Shown here: positions 50,700-59,153 of the stretch, one piece after another | Numbering within the stretch: the stretch's first letter is position 1 | How the letters are laid out: every line of letters starts with the position of its first letter | NCBI GenBank assembly: GCA_014268975.2 | Contig: CP077096.1 | Coordinates: forward strand, 4,377,501-4,441,500 | From: Pseudomonas wayambapalatensis | GTDB lineage: Bacteria > Pseudomonadota > Gammaproteobacteria > Pseudomonadales > Pseudomonadaceae | Reading direction: 5' to 3' | Length of the DNA: 64,000 nt | Position numbers and translations under genes: made by a program | Notes under the pieces: model-generated | Told to the model about the DNA's origin: nothing | The model's database searches: none | What the model saw: the letters and a program-made list of their open reading frames with translations, nothing else

Positions 50700-51356
50700 G
50701 TGCACCACCTGGCGATCGAACATTGCGGCGAAACGCTGTGGCTGTTACCTGGAAAAGCGCTCTACTGGCCAGCCCGGGGCGCCCTTCTGGTTGCCGACCT
50801 GCACATTGGCAAGGCTGCCAGCTACCGCGCCCTGCACCAGCCGGTGCCACGCGGCACTACCCAGGCGACCTTGGATCGCCTGGACACGCTCTTGCAGCAT
50901 TACGATTGCCAGCAGTTGATCGTGCTCGGCGACTTTCTCCACGCCCGTACTGCGCGAGCACCTGCCACCCTAGCCCGTGTAGCTGCATGGCGCGAACGGC
51001 ACCCAGGGTTACGGGTGGTCCTGGTGCGAGGCAATCACGACCGTCATGCTGGCGATCCGCCGCAGGAGCTGGCTATCGAAGTCGTCGACGAACCGTTGCT
51101 ACTGCCGCCATTCGCGCTACAGCACGAGACCGGCGCTCACCCTGAGCATCCGGTGATCGCAGGCCATGTCCATCCGGCGTGCGTGCTGCGCGGTCGTGGC
51201 CGCCAACGCCTGCGCCTGGCGTGCTTCATGTTCCACCCAAAGGTCAGCCTGCTGCCGGCGTTCGGCGAATTCACCGGCGGTTGGACGGTGCAACCAGAGC
51301 CCGGCGCCCGCCTGTTCGTCGTGGGCGATCAACGGGTCTGGGCAGTGCCGGCCTGA
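50700..51356 (+). CDS. ligase-associated metallophosphoesterase (MPE)
   Basis: A 218-residue binuclear metallophosphoesterase completing the repair cluster. Metal motifs are DLHIGK, LGDFLHART, VRGNHDRH and AGHVHPA, in the usual order. Starts with GTG at 50700 behind a strong GGAGG. MPE enzymes of this group cleave phosphodiesters with manganese and probably trim or remove blocked DNA or RNA ends before ligation. Its stop directly abuts the stop of a convergent small gene. Confidence 0.9.
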   Translation: MHHLAIEHCGETLWLLPGKALYWPARGALLVADLHIGKAASYRALHQPVPRGTTQATLDRLDTLLQHYDCQQLIVLGDFLHARTARAPATLARVAAWRERHPGLRVVLVRGNHDRHAGDPPQELAIEVVDEPLLLPPFALQHETGAHPEHPVIAGHVHPACVLRGRGRQRLRLACFMFHPKVSLLPAFGEFTGGWTVQPEPGARLFVVGDQRVWAVPA

Positions 51357-51593
51357 TCAGGCGACTGGCGCTGGAGGCGGCTCGTCGGGCAAGGTCGGCT
51401 CGCCCGGCTCCATCGGCGGGTGCTCGCCAGGCTCGGGGGGTTGCGGGGTATCGGGATCAGGCTGGTGCGGGACGCCACCGGCGTGCAAATCCGTAGGCGG
51501 ATGCGGGTGCGCGAGCAGAGTCCAGGCCATCATGCCGATCTGGTTCGGCTGCAGGACGGCCAGCTTCGCGCTGATTGCAGGATCGAGTTTCAT
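51357..51593 (-). CDS. proline-rich hypothetical protein
   Basis: A 78-residue protein: a short helical N-terminus (MKLDPAISAKLAVLQPNQIG) followed by a disordered tail of Pro/Glu/His repeats (PPMEPGEPTLPDEPPPAPVA). AGGAG ribosome site before the ATG at 51593. No family with known role recognised. It converges directly on the MPE gene with no gap. Confidence 0.6.
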   Translation of the reverse strand: MKLDPAISAKLAVLQPNQIGMMAWTLLAHPHPPTDLHAGGVPHQPDPDTPQPPEPGEHPPMEPGEPTLPDEPPPAPVA

Positions 51594-51689
51594 GGGCTGC
51601 TCCTGACGAGGGCCGGCGTACGTCATGCACGCCGGGGACTTACCTCGTTGGAGTGGCAAAAGGGAAACTAATTCCCCCGGCTCGTCGGC

Positions 51690-52256
51690 TCAGGTACGTG
51701 GCAGCGTTACGCCGCGCTGGCCCTGGTATTTGCCGCCGCGATCCTTGTACGACACTTCGCATTCTTCATCGGACTGCAGGAACAGCATCTGCGCCACGCC
51801 TTCGTTGGCGTAGATCTTCGCCGGCAGTGTGGTGGTGTTGGAGAACTCGAGGGTGACGTGCCCCTCCCACTCCGGCTCCAGGGGGGTGACGTTGACGATG
51901 ATGCCGCAGCGGGCATAGGTGCTCTTGCCCAGGCAGATGGTCAGGACATCGCGTGGAATGCGGAAGTACTCGACGGTACGGGCCAGGGCGAAGGAGTTCG
52001 GCGGGATGATGCAGACGTCGCTCTTGATGTCGACGAAGCTGCCGGCGTCGAAATTCTTCGGATCGACGGTGGCCGAATTGATGTTGGTGAACACCTTGAA
52101 TTCATCGGCGCAGCGCACGTCGTAGCCGTAGCTCGAGACGCCGAAGGAGATGACTCGGCTGTCCTGTTCGCCACGCACCTGGCGCTCGACGAACGGCTCG
52201 ATCATGCCGTGTTCCTGCGCCATGCGGCGAATCCACTTGTCCGATTTGATGCTCAT
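51690..52256 (-). CDS. dcd: dCTP deaminase
   Basis: Converts dCTP to dUTP, the main source of dTMP in proteobacteria. 188 residues, the normal length. Recognised by MSIKSDKWIRRMA, SFGVSSYGYDVRC, CLGKSTYARCGI and PLEPEWEGHVTLEFSN, which hold the active-site Glu and the triphosphate contacts. Together with dUTPase it keeps uracil out of DNA. Monocistronic on the minus strand. Confidence 0.96.
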   Translation of the reverse strand: MSIKSDKWIRRMAQEHGMIEPFVERQVRGEQDSRVISFGVSSYGYDVRCADEFKVFTNINSATVDPKNFDAGSFVDIKSDVCIIPPNSFALARTVEYFRIPRDVLTICLGKSTYARCGIIVNVTPLEPEWEGHVTLEFSNTTTLPAKIYANEGVAQMLFLQSDEECEVSYKDRGGKYQGQRGVTLPRT

Positions 52257-52581
52257 GGCGGGATGTCCTGAAAGTACGAGGTGAAAAAACGAGATGCGCA
52301 TCTTACCGGTCCTGGCCTGCGCGTTAAAGTTCCGCGCCCTATCCCGCGCCGGACGGGGGCTGGGCCACCCGTCGATCCGATTTTCATCAAAGCCGCTGTT
52401 GGCCATTGGCAGCTTGCGGAAAGTGGGGTAAGGTGGCGCCACTGTGCTGCACGTGACACCGAGAATCTGTTTGATGCACGATCCTGATCGGCCCATCGCT
52501 GAATTTTCCGCTCTCTTTGCACTCAGTCCCGGCCAGGGCAATTCCTGAGCCGAAATCTACTTTGTCCAAGGAGACAGACAC
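52257..52581. other. intergenic region with probable long cold-shock leader
   Basis: The 325 bases between dcd and the cold-shock gene hold no supported gene. They must contain the divergent promoters and, for the cold-shock gene, probably a long 5' untranslated leader as in other Csp mRNAs. I see no convincing -35/-10 pair. The ribosome site is AAGGAGA at about 52567. Confidence 0.4.
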
Positions 52582-52791
52582 ATGTCCAATCGCCAATCCG
52601 GTGTTGTTAAGTGGTTCAACGATGAGAAGGGCTACGGCTTCATCACTCCTCAGTCGGGTGACGATCTGTTCGTACACTTCAAAGCCATCCAGGCTGACGG
52701 CTTCAAAACCCTGAAAGAAGGCCAGGCTGTTACTTTCGTCGCTACCCGCGGCCAGAAAGGCATGCAGGCTGAAGAAGTTCAAATCGCCTAA
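52582..52791 (+). CDS. cold-shock domain protein (CspA/CapB family)
   Basis: A 69-residue OB-fold RNA chaperone. The RNP1 motif KGYGFI and RNP2 motif DLFVHF are intact, with KWFNDEKG before them and GQKGMQAEEV at the end. Such proteins melt mRNA secondary structure in the cold or in stationary phase. Strong AAGGAGA ribosome site and an immediate strong terminator show a monocistronic, highly expressed gene. Confidence 0.95.
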   Translation: MSNRQSGVVKWFNDEKGYGFITPQSGDDLFVHFKAIQADGFKTLKEGQAVTFVATRGQKGMQAEEVQIA

Positions 52792-52814
52792 GTCGATTTA
52801 GCTTCCTCGCTTTC

Positions 52815-52845
52815 AAAAAAACCCGCCTTCCGGCGGGTTTTTTTG
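52815..52845 (+). terminator. terminator of cold-shock gene
   Basis: ACCCGCC-TTCC-GGCGGGT flanked by A and T runs; a strong rho-independent terminator that would also work for apbC from the other strand. Confidence 0.92.
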
Positions 52846-52875
52846 TGCCCCAATGCAGGAGCGGCCAGCAGCGGA

Positions 52876-53970
52876 TCAATCCTCGCTGATGGTAATGCTC
52901 GGCATTGCCGGCGCCGCCGCTTCCTGCAGTACGATCCGAGCGCCCACCTGGCGGGCCAGCTCCTGGTAGACCATGGCAATCTGGCTTTCCGGCTCGGCGA
53001 TCGCAGTCGGCTTGCCGCTGTCGGCCTGCTCGCGAATCAGCATCGACAACGGCAACGACGCCAGCAACTCGACACCATACTGCGCCGCCAGCTTCTCACC
53101 GCCGCCTTCACCGAACAGGTGCTCGGCATGGCCGCAGTTCGAGCAGATGTGCACCGCCATGTTCTCCACCACACCGAGCACCGGGATGTTGACCTTGCGG
53201 AACATCTCCACACCCTTCTTCGCATCCAGCAGCGCCAGGTCCTGCGGGGTAGTGACGATCACGGAACCGGCTACCGGCACCTTCTGCGCCAGGGTCAGTT
53301 GAATGTCGCCAGTGCCCGGCGGCATGTCGATCACCAGGTAGTCGAGGTCGTCCCAGGCGGTCTGGGTCACCAGTTGCAACAGGGCGCCGGAAACCATCGG
53401 GCCGCGCCAGACCATCGGCGTGTTGTCATCGGTCAGAAACGCCATCGACATCACTTCGACGCCATGGGCCTTGATCGGCACGAACCACTTCTGCTCGCGC
53501 ACCTGCGGGCGGGTGCCTTCGGGGATCCCGAACATCACGCCCTGGCTTGGGCCGTAGATGTCCGCATCGAGGATACCGACCCGCGCGCCCTCGCGCGCCA
53601 GGGCCAAGGCCAGGTTGGCGGCAGTGGTCGATTTGCCGACACCGCCCTTGCCAGAGGCCACGGCAATGACATTCTTCACATTGGCCAGCGCAGGCACCTG
53701 GGCCTGGGCCTTGTGCGTGGCGATCAGCGTGTCGATGCTCACCTGTGCTGCCGTCACGCCTTCGAGGTTCTCGATCGCCGTCTGCAGCACCTGGGCCCAG
53801 CCATTTCGAAACAGTGCAGCGGCATAGCCCAGTTGCAACTGCACGCTGACCTGCCCGTCCTGGATGTCGATCGCGCGCACGCAACCGGCGCTGACCGGAT
53901 CCTGGTTCAGGTAGGGATCGGTGTACTGGCGAAGCACGCCTTCAATGGCGGCACGTGTGACGGCACTCAT
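52876..53970 (-). CDS. apbC: iron-sulfur cluster carrier protein ApbC/Mrp
   Basis: P-loop ATPase that binds and transfers [4Fe-4S] clusters. The 364-residue protein has the N-terminal MIP18/DUF59 domain (residues 1-85), the deviant Walker A ASGKGGVGKSTTAANLA near residue 105, and the cluster ligand pair CSNCG (CxxC) near residue 283. Typical length. Divergent from metG; near the Rnf genes, whose Fe-S subunits could be among its clients. Confidence 0.93.
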   Translation of the reverse strand: MSAVTRAAIEGVLRQYTDPYLNQDPVSAGCVRAIDIQDGQVSVQLQLGYAAALFRNGWAQVLQTAIENLEGVTAAQVSIDTLIATHKAQAQVPALANVKNVIAVASGKGGVGKSTTAANLALALAREGARVGILDADIYGPSQGVMFGIPEGTRPQVREQKWFVPIKAHGVEVMSMAFLTDDNTPMVWRGPMVSGALLQLVTQTAWDDLDYLVIDMPPGTGDIQLTLAQKVPVAGSVIVTTPQDLALLDAKKGVEMFRKVNIPVLGVVENMAVHICSNCGHAEHLFGEGGGEKLAAQYGVELLASLPLSMLIREQADSGKPTAIAEPESQIAMVYQELARQVGARIVLQEAAAPAMPSITISED

Positions 53971-54049
53971 GGAGACTCCCGTGGCATTCCGAAAAAGTGA
54001 ATCAGGCGCCTATGCTAACCCGTCAACCGTCAGCAGATGCGTCTGCGGG

Positions 54050-54078
54050 GTGAAATATATTTCCCAGCCCTTTATAGT
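54050..54078 (+). promoter_or_regulatory. candidate sigma-70 promoter of metG
   Basis: GTGAAA (54050-54055) and TATAGT (54073-54078) are spaced by 17 bases and end 51 bases before the metG ATG. The -10 element is good, the -35 partial. Confidence 0.4.
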
Positions 54079-54129
54079 GGCCGATCACCCTCAATTTTTA
54101 CCCGTCGCCAGATAAGTAGCCGAGCCACC

Positions 54130-56169
54130 ATGTCCGAGCCACGCCAGATTCTCGTCACCAGCGCCCTGCCCTATGCCAATGGATCGATCCATCTTGGCCA
54201 TATGCTTGAGTACATCCAGACGGACATGTGGGTACGCTTCCAGAAAATGCGTGGCAACCAGTGCATCTACGTCTGCGCCGACGACGCCCACGGTTCGGCG
54301 ATCATGCTGCGCGCAGAGAAAGAAGGCATCACGCCCGAGCAGTTGATCGCCAACGTCCAGGCCGAGCACAGCAGTGACTTCGCCGACTTCCTGGTCGAGT
54401 TCGATAACTTCCACTCCACCCACAGCGAAGAGAACCGCGAGCTGTCGAGCCTGATCTACACGCGCCTGCGTGAAGCCGGGCACATCGCCAATCGCTCCGT
54501 GACCCAGTACTACGACCCCGAGAAGGGCATGTTCCTGGCCGACCGTTTCATCAAGGGCACCTGCCCGAAGTGCGGGACCGAGGACCAGTACGGCGACAAC
54601 TGCGAAAAATGCGGCGCCACCTACGCCCCCACCGAGCTGAAGAACCCCAAGTCGGCGATTTCCGGTGCCACGCCGGTACTGCGCGACTCCCAGCACTTCT
54701 TCTTCAAGCTGCCCGATTTCCAGGCCATGCTGCAGCAGTGGACCCGCAGCGGCACCTTGCAGGACGCGGTCGCCAACAAACTCGCCGAGTGGCTGGATTC
54801 CGGTCTGCAGGAGTGGGACATTTCCCGAGACGCACCGTACTTCGGCTTCGAGATTCCCGGCGAGCCGGGCAAGTACTTCTATGTCTGGCTGGATGCGCCG
54901 ATCGGCTACATGGCGAGCTTCAAGAACCTCTGTGACCGCCGCCCGGAGCTGGACTTCGACGCGTTCTGGAACGAAGGCTCCAAGGCCGAGCTGTACCACT
55001 TCATCGGCAAGGACATCGTCAACTTCCACGCCCTCTTCTGGCCCGCCATGCTCGAAGGCGCAGGCTTCCGCAAGCCGACCGCCGTCAATGTGCACGGCTA
55101 CCTGACCGTCAACGGCGCGAAGATGTCGAAGTCGCGCGGCACCTTCATCAAGGCGCGCACCTACCTCGACCACCTGCAGCCCGAATACCTGCGCTATTAC
55201 TATGCCGCGAAGCTGGGCCGCGGGGTCGACGACCTCGACCTGAACCTCGAGGACTTCGTGCAGAAGGTCAACTCCGACCTGGTCGGCAAGGTGGTCAACA
55301 TTGCCAGCCGCTGCGCAGGCTTCATCCACAAGGGCAACGAAGGCGTAATGGTTGCCGGCGACGCCGCACCGGAGCTGACCGAAGCCTTCCTGGCCGCCGC
55401 ACCGTCGATCGCCGAAGCCTACGAGGCCCGTGACTTTGGCCGCGCCATGCGCGAAATCATGGCCCTGGCCGACCGCGCCAACGCCTGGATCGCCGACAAG
55501 GCACCGTGGTCGCTGGCCAAGCAGGAAGGCAAGCAGGATGAAGTCCAGGCCATCTGCGCCCAGGGTATCAACCTGTTCCGCCAACTGGTGATCTTCCTCA
55601 AGCCGGTACTTCCTGTGCTGGCTGCCGACGCCGAGGCCTTCCTCAACGTCGCACCGCTCGAGTGGAACGACCTGCAGTCGCGCCTGGAAAACCACAAGCT
55701 GAACCCGTTCAAGGCCCTGATGAGCCGCATCGAGCCGGGCAAGGTCGAAGCCATGGTCGCCGCCAGCAAGGAAGACCTGCTGGCCGCCGAAGCCAAGGCA
55801 CCAGCCGGCAACGGCGAGCTGAGCAAGGACCCGCTGTCGGCCGAGATCGAGTTCGACACCTTCGCCGCCGTCGACCTGCGCGTGGCGCTGATCGTCAAGG
55901 CCGAGGCCGTGGCCGGTGCCGACAAGCTGCTGCAACTCACCCTCGACATCGGCGACGAGCGTCGCAACGTGTTCTCCGGCATCAAGTCGGCGTACCCGGA
56001 CCCCTCGAAGCTCGAAGGCCGTCTGACCATGATGGTGGCCAACCTCAAACCTCGGAAAATGCGCTTTGGTGTTTCCGAGGGCATGGTCATGGCCGCCGGC
56101 CCTGGCGGCGAAGAGATCTACCTGCTGAGCCCGGACAGCGGCGCCAAGCCCGGTCAGCGCATCAAGTAA
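54130..56169 (+). CDS. metG: methionine--tRNA ligase
   Basis: Class I synthetase charging methionine on tRNA, 679 aa. HIGH-type motif SIHLGH (about residues 19-24), zinc knuckle cysteines CPKCG and CEKCG near residues 145-165, KMSKS at 331-335, and the C-terminal Trbp111-like tRNA-binding domain from about 575 (FAAVDLRVALIVKAE, VANLKPRKMRFG). Start at 54130 gives the conserved SEPRQILVTSALPYANG. Followed by a strong hairpin before the rnf genes. Confidence 0.97.
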   Translation: MSEPRQILVTSALPYANGSIHLGHMLEYIQTDMWVRFQKMRGNQCIYVCADDAHGSAIMLRAEKEGITPEQLIANVQAEHSSDFADFLVEFDNFHSTHSEENRELSSLIYTRLREAGHIANRSVTQYYDPEKGMFLADRFIKGTCPKCGTEDQYGDNCEKCGATYAPTELKNPKSAISGATPVLRDSQHFFFKLPDFQAMLQQWTRSGTLQDAVANKLAEWLDSGLQEWDISRDAPYFGFEIPGEPGKYFYVWLDAPIGYMASFKNLCDRRPELDFDAFWNEGSKAELYHFIGKDIVNFHALFWPAMLEGAGFRKPTAVNVHGYLTVNGAKMSKSRGTFIKARTYLDHLQPEYLRYYYAAKLGRGVDDLDLNLEDFVQKVNSDLVGKVVNIASRCAGFIHKGNEGVMVAGDAAPELTEAFLAAAPSIAEAYEARDFGRAMREIMALADRANAWIADKAPWSLAKQEGKQDEVQAICAQGINLFRQLVIFLKPVLPVLAADAEAFLNVAPLEWNDLQSRLENHKLNPFKALMSRIEPGKVEAMVAASKEDLLAAEAKAPAGNGELSKDPLSAEIEFDTFAAVDLRVALIVKAEAVAGADKLLQLTLDIGDERRNVFSGIKSAYPDPSKLEGRLTMMVANLKPRKMRFGVSEGMVMAAGPGGEEIYLLSPDSGAKPGQRIK

Positions 56170-56181
56170 GGCCCGCTTGCC

Positions 56182-56206
56182 CTGGGGATCGTCCTGCGAT
56201 CCCCAG
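56182..56206 (+). terminator. hairpin between metG and rnfA
   Basis: CTGGGGATCG-TCCTG-CGATCCCCAG, a ten-base-pair stem twelve bases after the metG stop but without a T tract. It probably ends metG transcription at least partly. Confidence 0.5.
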
Positions 56207-56286
56207 GCTTGCCTCCCCTCTTTGGGCATTTCCAATGCCTGCCCCCTTGCCGGATAATCGTTCCATCCCCGGCCCTCGGCACCTCC

Positions 56287-56820
56287 ATGAGCGATTTCGT
56301 CCTGGTTCTGGTCAGCGCTGCGCTGGTCAATCACCTGATCCTGCACAGCGGCACGCCCGACCGCGCACGCCTGCACCTGCTTGGCCTAAGCAGCGCACTG
56401 TCGATGCTGTTGCTGGTGCCCGCGGCCCTGTTGCTGCGCCAGCCGCAGTTCGAAGGCCTGGAACCGCTGCTGGGCTTGTCATGGCTGGCAGTGCTGGCGT
56501 GGGGCATCCCGACGGCATTGACGCGCTTGCGCCCTCATTGGCCTACACAGAATCTGCCAACGCTGCTGCTGAGCAATGTCGCGGTGCTAGGCTTGCTGTT
56601 GCACATGGCCACATCGCAATCCCGTCCAGCCGCCACTGTCGCCTGGGCGCTGGGCCTGGGAATGGGGTTCTGGCTGGCACTGGCACTGTTCGACGACCTG
56701 CGCCAACGTCTCGATCATCCTGATGCGCCCCGCGCCTTTCGCGGCCTGCCGATCGAACTGATAGGTGCCGGGATCATGGCCATGGCCTTTTCCGGCTTCA
56801 ACGGACTGTTCACACAATGA
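56287..56820 (+). CDS. rnfA: divergent RnfA/RsxA-like membrane subunit
   Basis: A 177-residue membrane protein with about six helices, identified as RnfA from position and from segments LVSAALVNHLILH and LPTLLLSNVAVLGL. Canonical RnfA has cysteines in the matching places (LGICPF-type in helix 1 and TTNCAVLG in helix 4) that hold the intramembrane iron centre shared with RnfE. Here the first region reads HSGTPDRARLHLLG and the second SNVAVLG, so both cysteines are lost; the protein has no cysteine at all. First gene of rnfABDGE-nth. Overlaps rnfB by 4 bases. Confidence 0.8.
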   Translation: MSDFVLVLVSAALVNHLILHSGTPDRARLHLLGLSSALSMLLLVPAALLLRQPQFEGLEPLLGLSWLAVLAWGIPTALTRLRPHWPTQNLPTLLLSNVAVLGLLLHMATSQSRPAATVAWALGLGMGFWLALALFDDLRQRLDHPDAPRAFRGLPIELIGAGIMAMAFSGFNGLFTQ

Positions 56821-57596
56821 ACCTGATTCAACGCATCGACGCCCTGCTACCGCAGACCCAGTGTGGCAAATGCGATCACGCAGGCTGCCGGCCTTACGCA
56901 GAAGGCCTGGCGGCGGGCGAAGCGATCAACAAATGCCCGCCTGGCGGCAGCGAAACCATTGCCGCCCTGGCCCAACTGCTGCTGGTGCCAGTGATCGCCC
57001 CGGACCCCGAGCGCCGTGCAGCGCCTGCGCAGGTCGCGTTCATCCGCGAAGCCGAGTGCATCGGCTGCACCAAGTGCATACAGGCCTGCCCGGTAGATGC
57101 CATCGTTGGCGCCAGCAAGCTTATGCATACCGTGATCGCCAGCGAATGCACCGGCTGCGACCTGTGCCTGGCGCCCTGCCCGGTCGATTGCATCGAGCTG
57201 CTGCCACTGCCGGACAACCTGGTGCCGATCGTTGGCGGGCTGGCGCAGACCGCCGAGCACCTGATCGCGCGCAGCCATCGTCGCAATCAGGCACGACTGC
57301 GCCACGAGCAACGAGCCGCACGTCTGCAGCGCGAAGAGACACGACGCCAGGCCGAGCGCCAAGCCCGGGCTCAGCGCAGCACCGACGCCCAAGGGACTGC
57401 CCAGGAAAGCGCACTGAAGCGGGCCAAGGTCGCGGCGGCGATGAGCCGCGCGCAGTTGAACGCTGCACGTAGCGCCCTGGGCGCGACAGCGGACCAGACA
57501 CAGCTTGCGCAAATCCAGCGACTGGAGGCGGCAGCGCAAGAAGCGCAGCAACAGCTGGACGTTCTGCTGGCCGGACCGGGCCATGCAGGCGCCTGA
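56817..57596 (+). CDS. rnfB: RnfB-like ferredoxin subunit without membrane anchor
   Basis: A 259-residue Fe-S protein. It has the Rnf-type [4Fe-4S] domain at the very N-terminus (CGKCDHAGCRPYAEG, later KCPPGG), then two ferredoxin motifs CIGCTKCIQACPVD and CTGCDLCLAPCPVD (about residues 82-130). Normal RnfB begins with a membrane helix; here only nine or so residues precede the first domain. After residue 150 there is an unusual Arg/Ala/Gln-rich coiled-coil tail of about 110 residues, similar in style to the tail of RnfC. ATGA overlap with rnfA and a 14-base overlap with rnfD. Confidence 0.85.
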   Translation: MNLIQRIDALLPQTQCGKCDHAGCRPYAEGLAAGEAINKCPPGGSETIAALAQLLLVPVIAPDPERRAAPAQVAFIREAECIGCTKCIQACPVDAIVGASKLMHTVIASECTGCDLCLAPCPVDCIELLPLPDNLVPIVGGLAQTAEHLIARSHRRNQARLRHEQRAARLQREETRRQAERQARAQRSTDAQGTAQESALKRAKVAAAMSRAQLNAARSALGATADQTQLAQIQRLEAAAQEAQQQLDVLLAGPGHAGA

Positions 57597-58554
57597 TCGC
57601 CGACAGCGCAACGCCATGGGCCTTGTGCTGCTGGCCTGTGTTCCCGGCCTGTTGTGCCTGCTCTGGCTGCAGGGTTGGGGCGTGCTGTTCAACCTGCTGC
57701 TGTGCAGCGCAACAGCACTGACCTGCGAATCGCTCTCGCTGTATCTGCGTGGTCAGCCAATACGCCCCTTCCTCAGCGATGGCAGCGCCCTGGTCAGCGC
57801 CGTGCTACTGGCAATCGCCCTGCCCGCACTGGCGCCCTGGTGGCTGCCGATAACCGCTGCGCTGGTGGCGATCACCTTGGGCAAGCACGTATTCGGCGGC
57901 GTCGGCCGCAATCCCTTCAACCCGGCCATGCTGGGATACGCCTTCGTGCTGCTGAGTTTCCCGCTGCAGATGACCCACTGGCCGGCGGGCCACCTCGACC
58001 TGACCGACAGCCTGAGCCTGGTGTTCGGCCACGGCACGCAGATCGATGCCTGGGCCCGCCCCACGGTACTCGACGTGCTGCGCCACAACCGCAGCCTGAC
58101 CCTCGACGAGCTGTTCGCCAGTAACTCAGGCTTCGGTAACCTCGGTGGGCGCGCCAGCGAATGGATCAATCTAGCGTTCCTGCTGGGCGGCGTGTTCCTG
58201 CTGCAGCGTCGCGTATTCAGCTGGCATGCCCCAGCGGGACTGTTGGGTGCGTTGCTGGTCGTCAGCCTGCTGTGCTGGAACGGTTCAGGGTCGGACTCCC
58301 ACGGCTCACCGTTACTGCACCTGTTCAGCGGATCGACCATGCTTGCAGCCTTCTTCATCGCCACCGAGCCGGTGTCCGGCCCTCGCCTGCCGCTGGCCCG
58401 TCTGCTATTCGGCATCGGCTGCGGATTGCTGATCTACTTGATTCGCACTTGGGGCAACTACCCGGACGGCACGGCCTTCGCAGTGCTGCTGATGAACCTG
58501 GGAGCACCGGCGCTCGATCGCATTGCAGCCCGACGCCAGGCACTCGCCTCATGA
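57583..58554 (+). CDS. rnfD: RnfD-like membrane flavoprotein subunit
   Basis: A 323-residue protein with about nine helices, matching RnfD by GGVGRNPFNPAMLGYAFVLLSFP and by the ending FFIATEPVSGPRLPLARLLF. RnfD/NqrB carry a covalently bound FMN on a threonine in an SGAT motif. At the matching place this protein reads DAWARPTVLD, so Thr161 is kept but the Ser-Gly-Ala before it are not. Whether ApbE can still attach FMN is open. rnfC, which normally lies between rnfB and rnfD, is missing: rnfD starts inside the end of rnfB. Confidence 0.88.
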   Translation: MQAPDRRQRNAMGLVLLACVPGLLCLLWLQGWGVLFNLLLCSATALTCESLSLYLRGQPIRPFLSDGSALVSAVLLAIALPALAPWWLPITAALVAITLGKHVFGGVGRNPFNPAMLGYAFVLLSFPLQMTHWPAGHLDLTDSLSLVFGHGTQIDAWARPTVLDVLRHNRSLTLDELFASNSGFGNLGGRASEWINLAFLLGGVFLLQRRVFSWHAPAGLLGALLVVSLLCWNGSGSDSHGSPLLHLFSGSTMLAAFFIATEPVSGPRLPLARLLFGIGCGLLIYLIRTWGNYPDGTAFAVLLMNLGAPALDRIAARRQALAS

Positions 58555-59153
58555 ACGCCAGAGTGCGCGACCTGCTCTTGCTTGCCTTGGTCACTACCCT
58601 GGCCGTTGCCGCCACCCTGGCCTGGCGGCAGTGGACCGCGGCCCCCATTGCCGATGCCGCACGAGAGCTGCAAGAACAACAATGGCTCGCGGTGCTGCCC
58701 CCGCAACGGTACGACAACGCTCCCCTGCAAGCGCCTCTGCCGATCGCCAGCGCTCAACTGCAGCACAGTCAGCTATTGGGCGGCTACCGCGCAACCCTCG
58801 CCGGCACGACCAGTGCCATCGTGCTGCGCAGCAAGATCCAGGGGTATGCGGGGCCCATCATGCTGTCGATCGCCATCGATCCCAATGGCCGCCTGATCGC
58901 TACCCGGGTGCTGATGCAGGAAGAAAGCCCAGGGCTTGGCGGGCAACTTGGCGACCCCGCGAGCCACTGGCTTGAGCAATTCGACCGGCAGGGCGCAGCG
59001 GCCAACTGGGCGCTGAAGCGCGATAAGGGCGACTTCGACCAGTTGGCAGGTGCCACCGTCACCTCACGCGCAGTAATGGCGGCCTTGCAGGACGCTCTGC
59101 GCTACTTCGATGCACAGCGCAGCAGCCTGTTGGAGCACACCAGCGATGAATAG
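58551..59153 (+). CDS. rnfG: RnfG-like FMN-binding subunit
   Basis: A 200-residue protein with one N-terminal membrane helix (residues 8-26) and a periplasmic FMN-binding domain. The flavinylation motif LAGATVTSRAV near residue 169 keeps the acceptor threonine, and GLGGQLGDPASHWLEQF matches the GlG...... segment of RnfG/NqrC. Overlaps rnfD by ATGA and rnfE by 8 bases. Expected to take part in electron transfer across the membrane. Confidence 0.9.
   Translation: MNARVRDLLLLALVTTLAVAATLAWRQWTAAPIADAARELQEQQWLAVLPPQRYDNAPLQAPLPIASAQLQHSQLLGGYRATLAGTTSAIVLRSKIQGYAGPIMLSIAIDPNGRLIATRVLMQEESPGLGGQLGDPASHWLEQFDRQGAAANWALKRDKGDFDQLAGATVTSRAVMAALQDALRYFDAQRSSLLEHTSDE

Noticed and set aside
54091..56376. 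Long minus-strand open frame opposite metG
   Set aside because: Antisense of metG with no domain or ribosome site.
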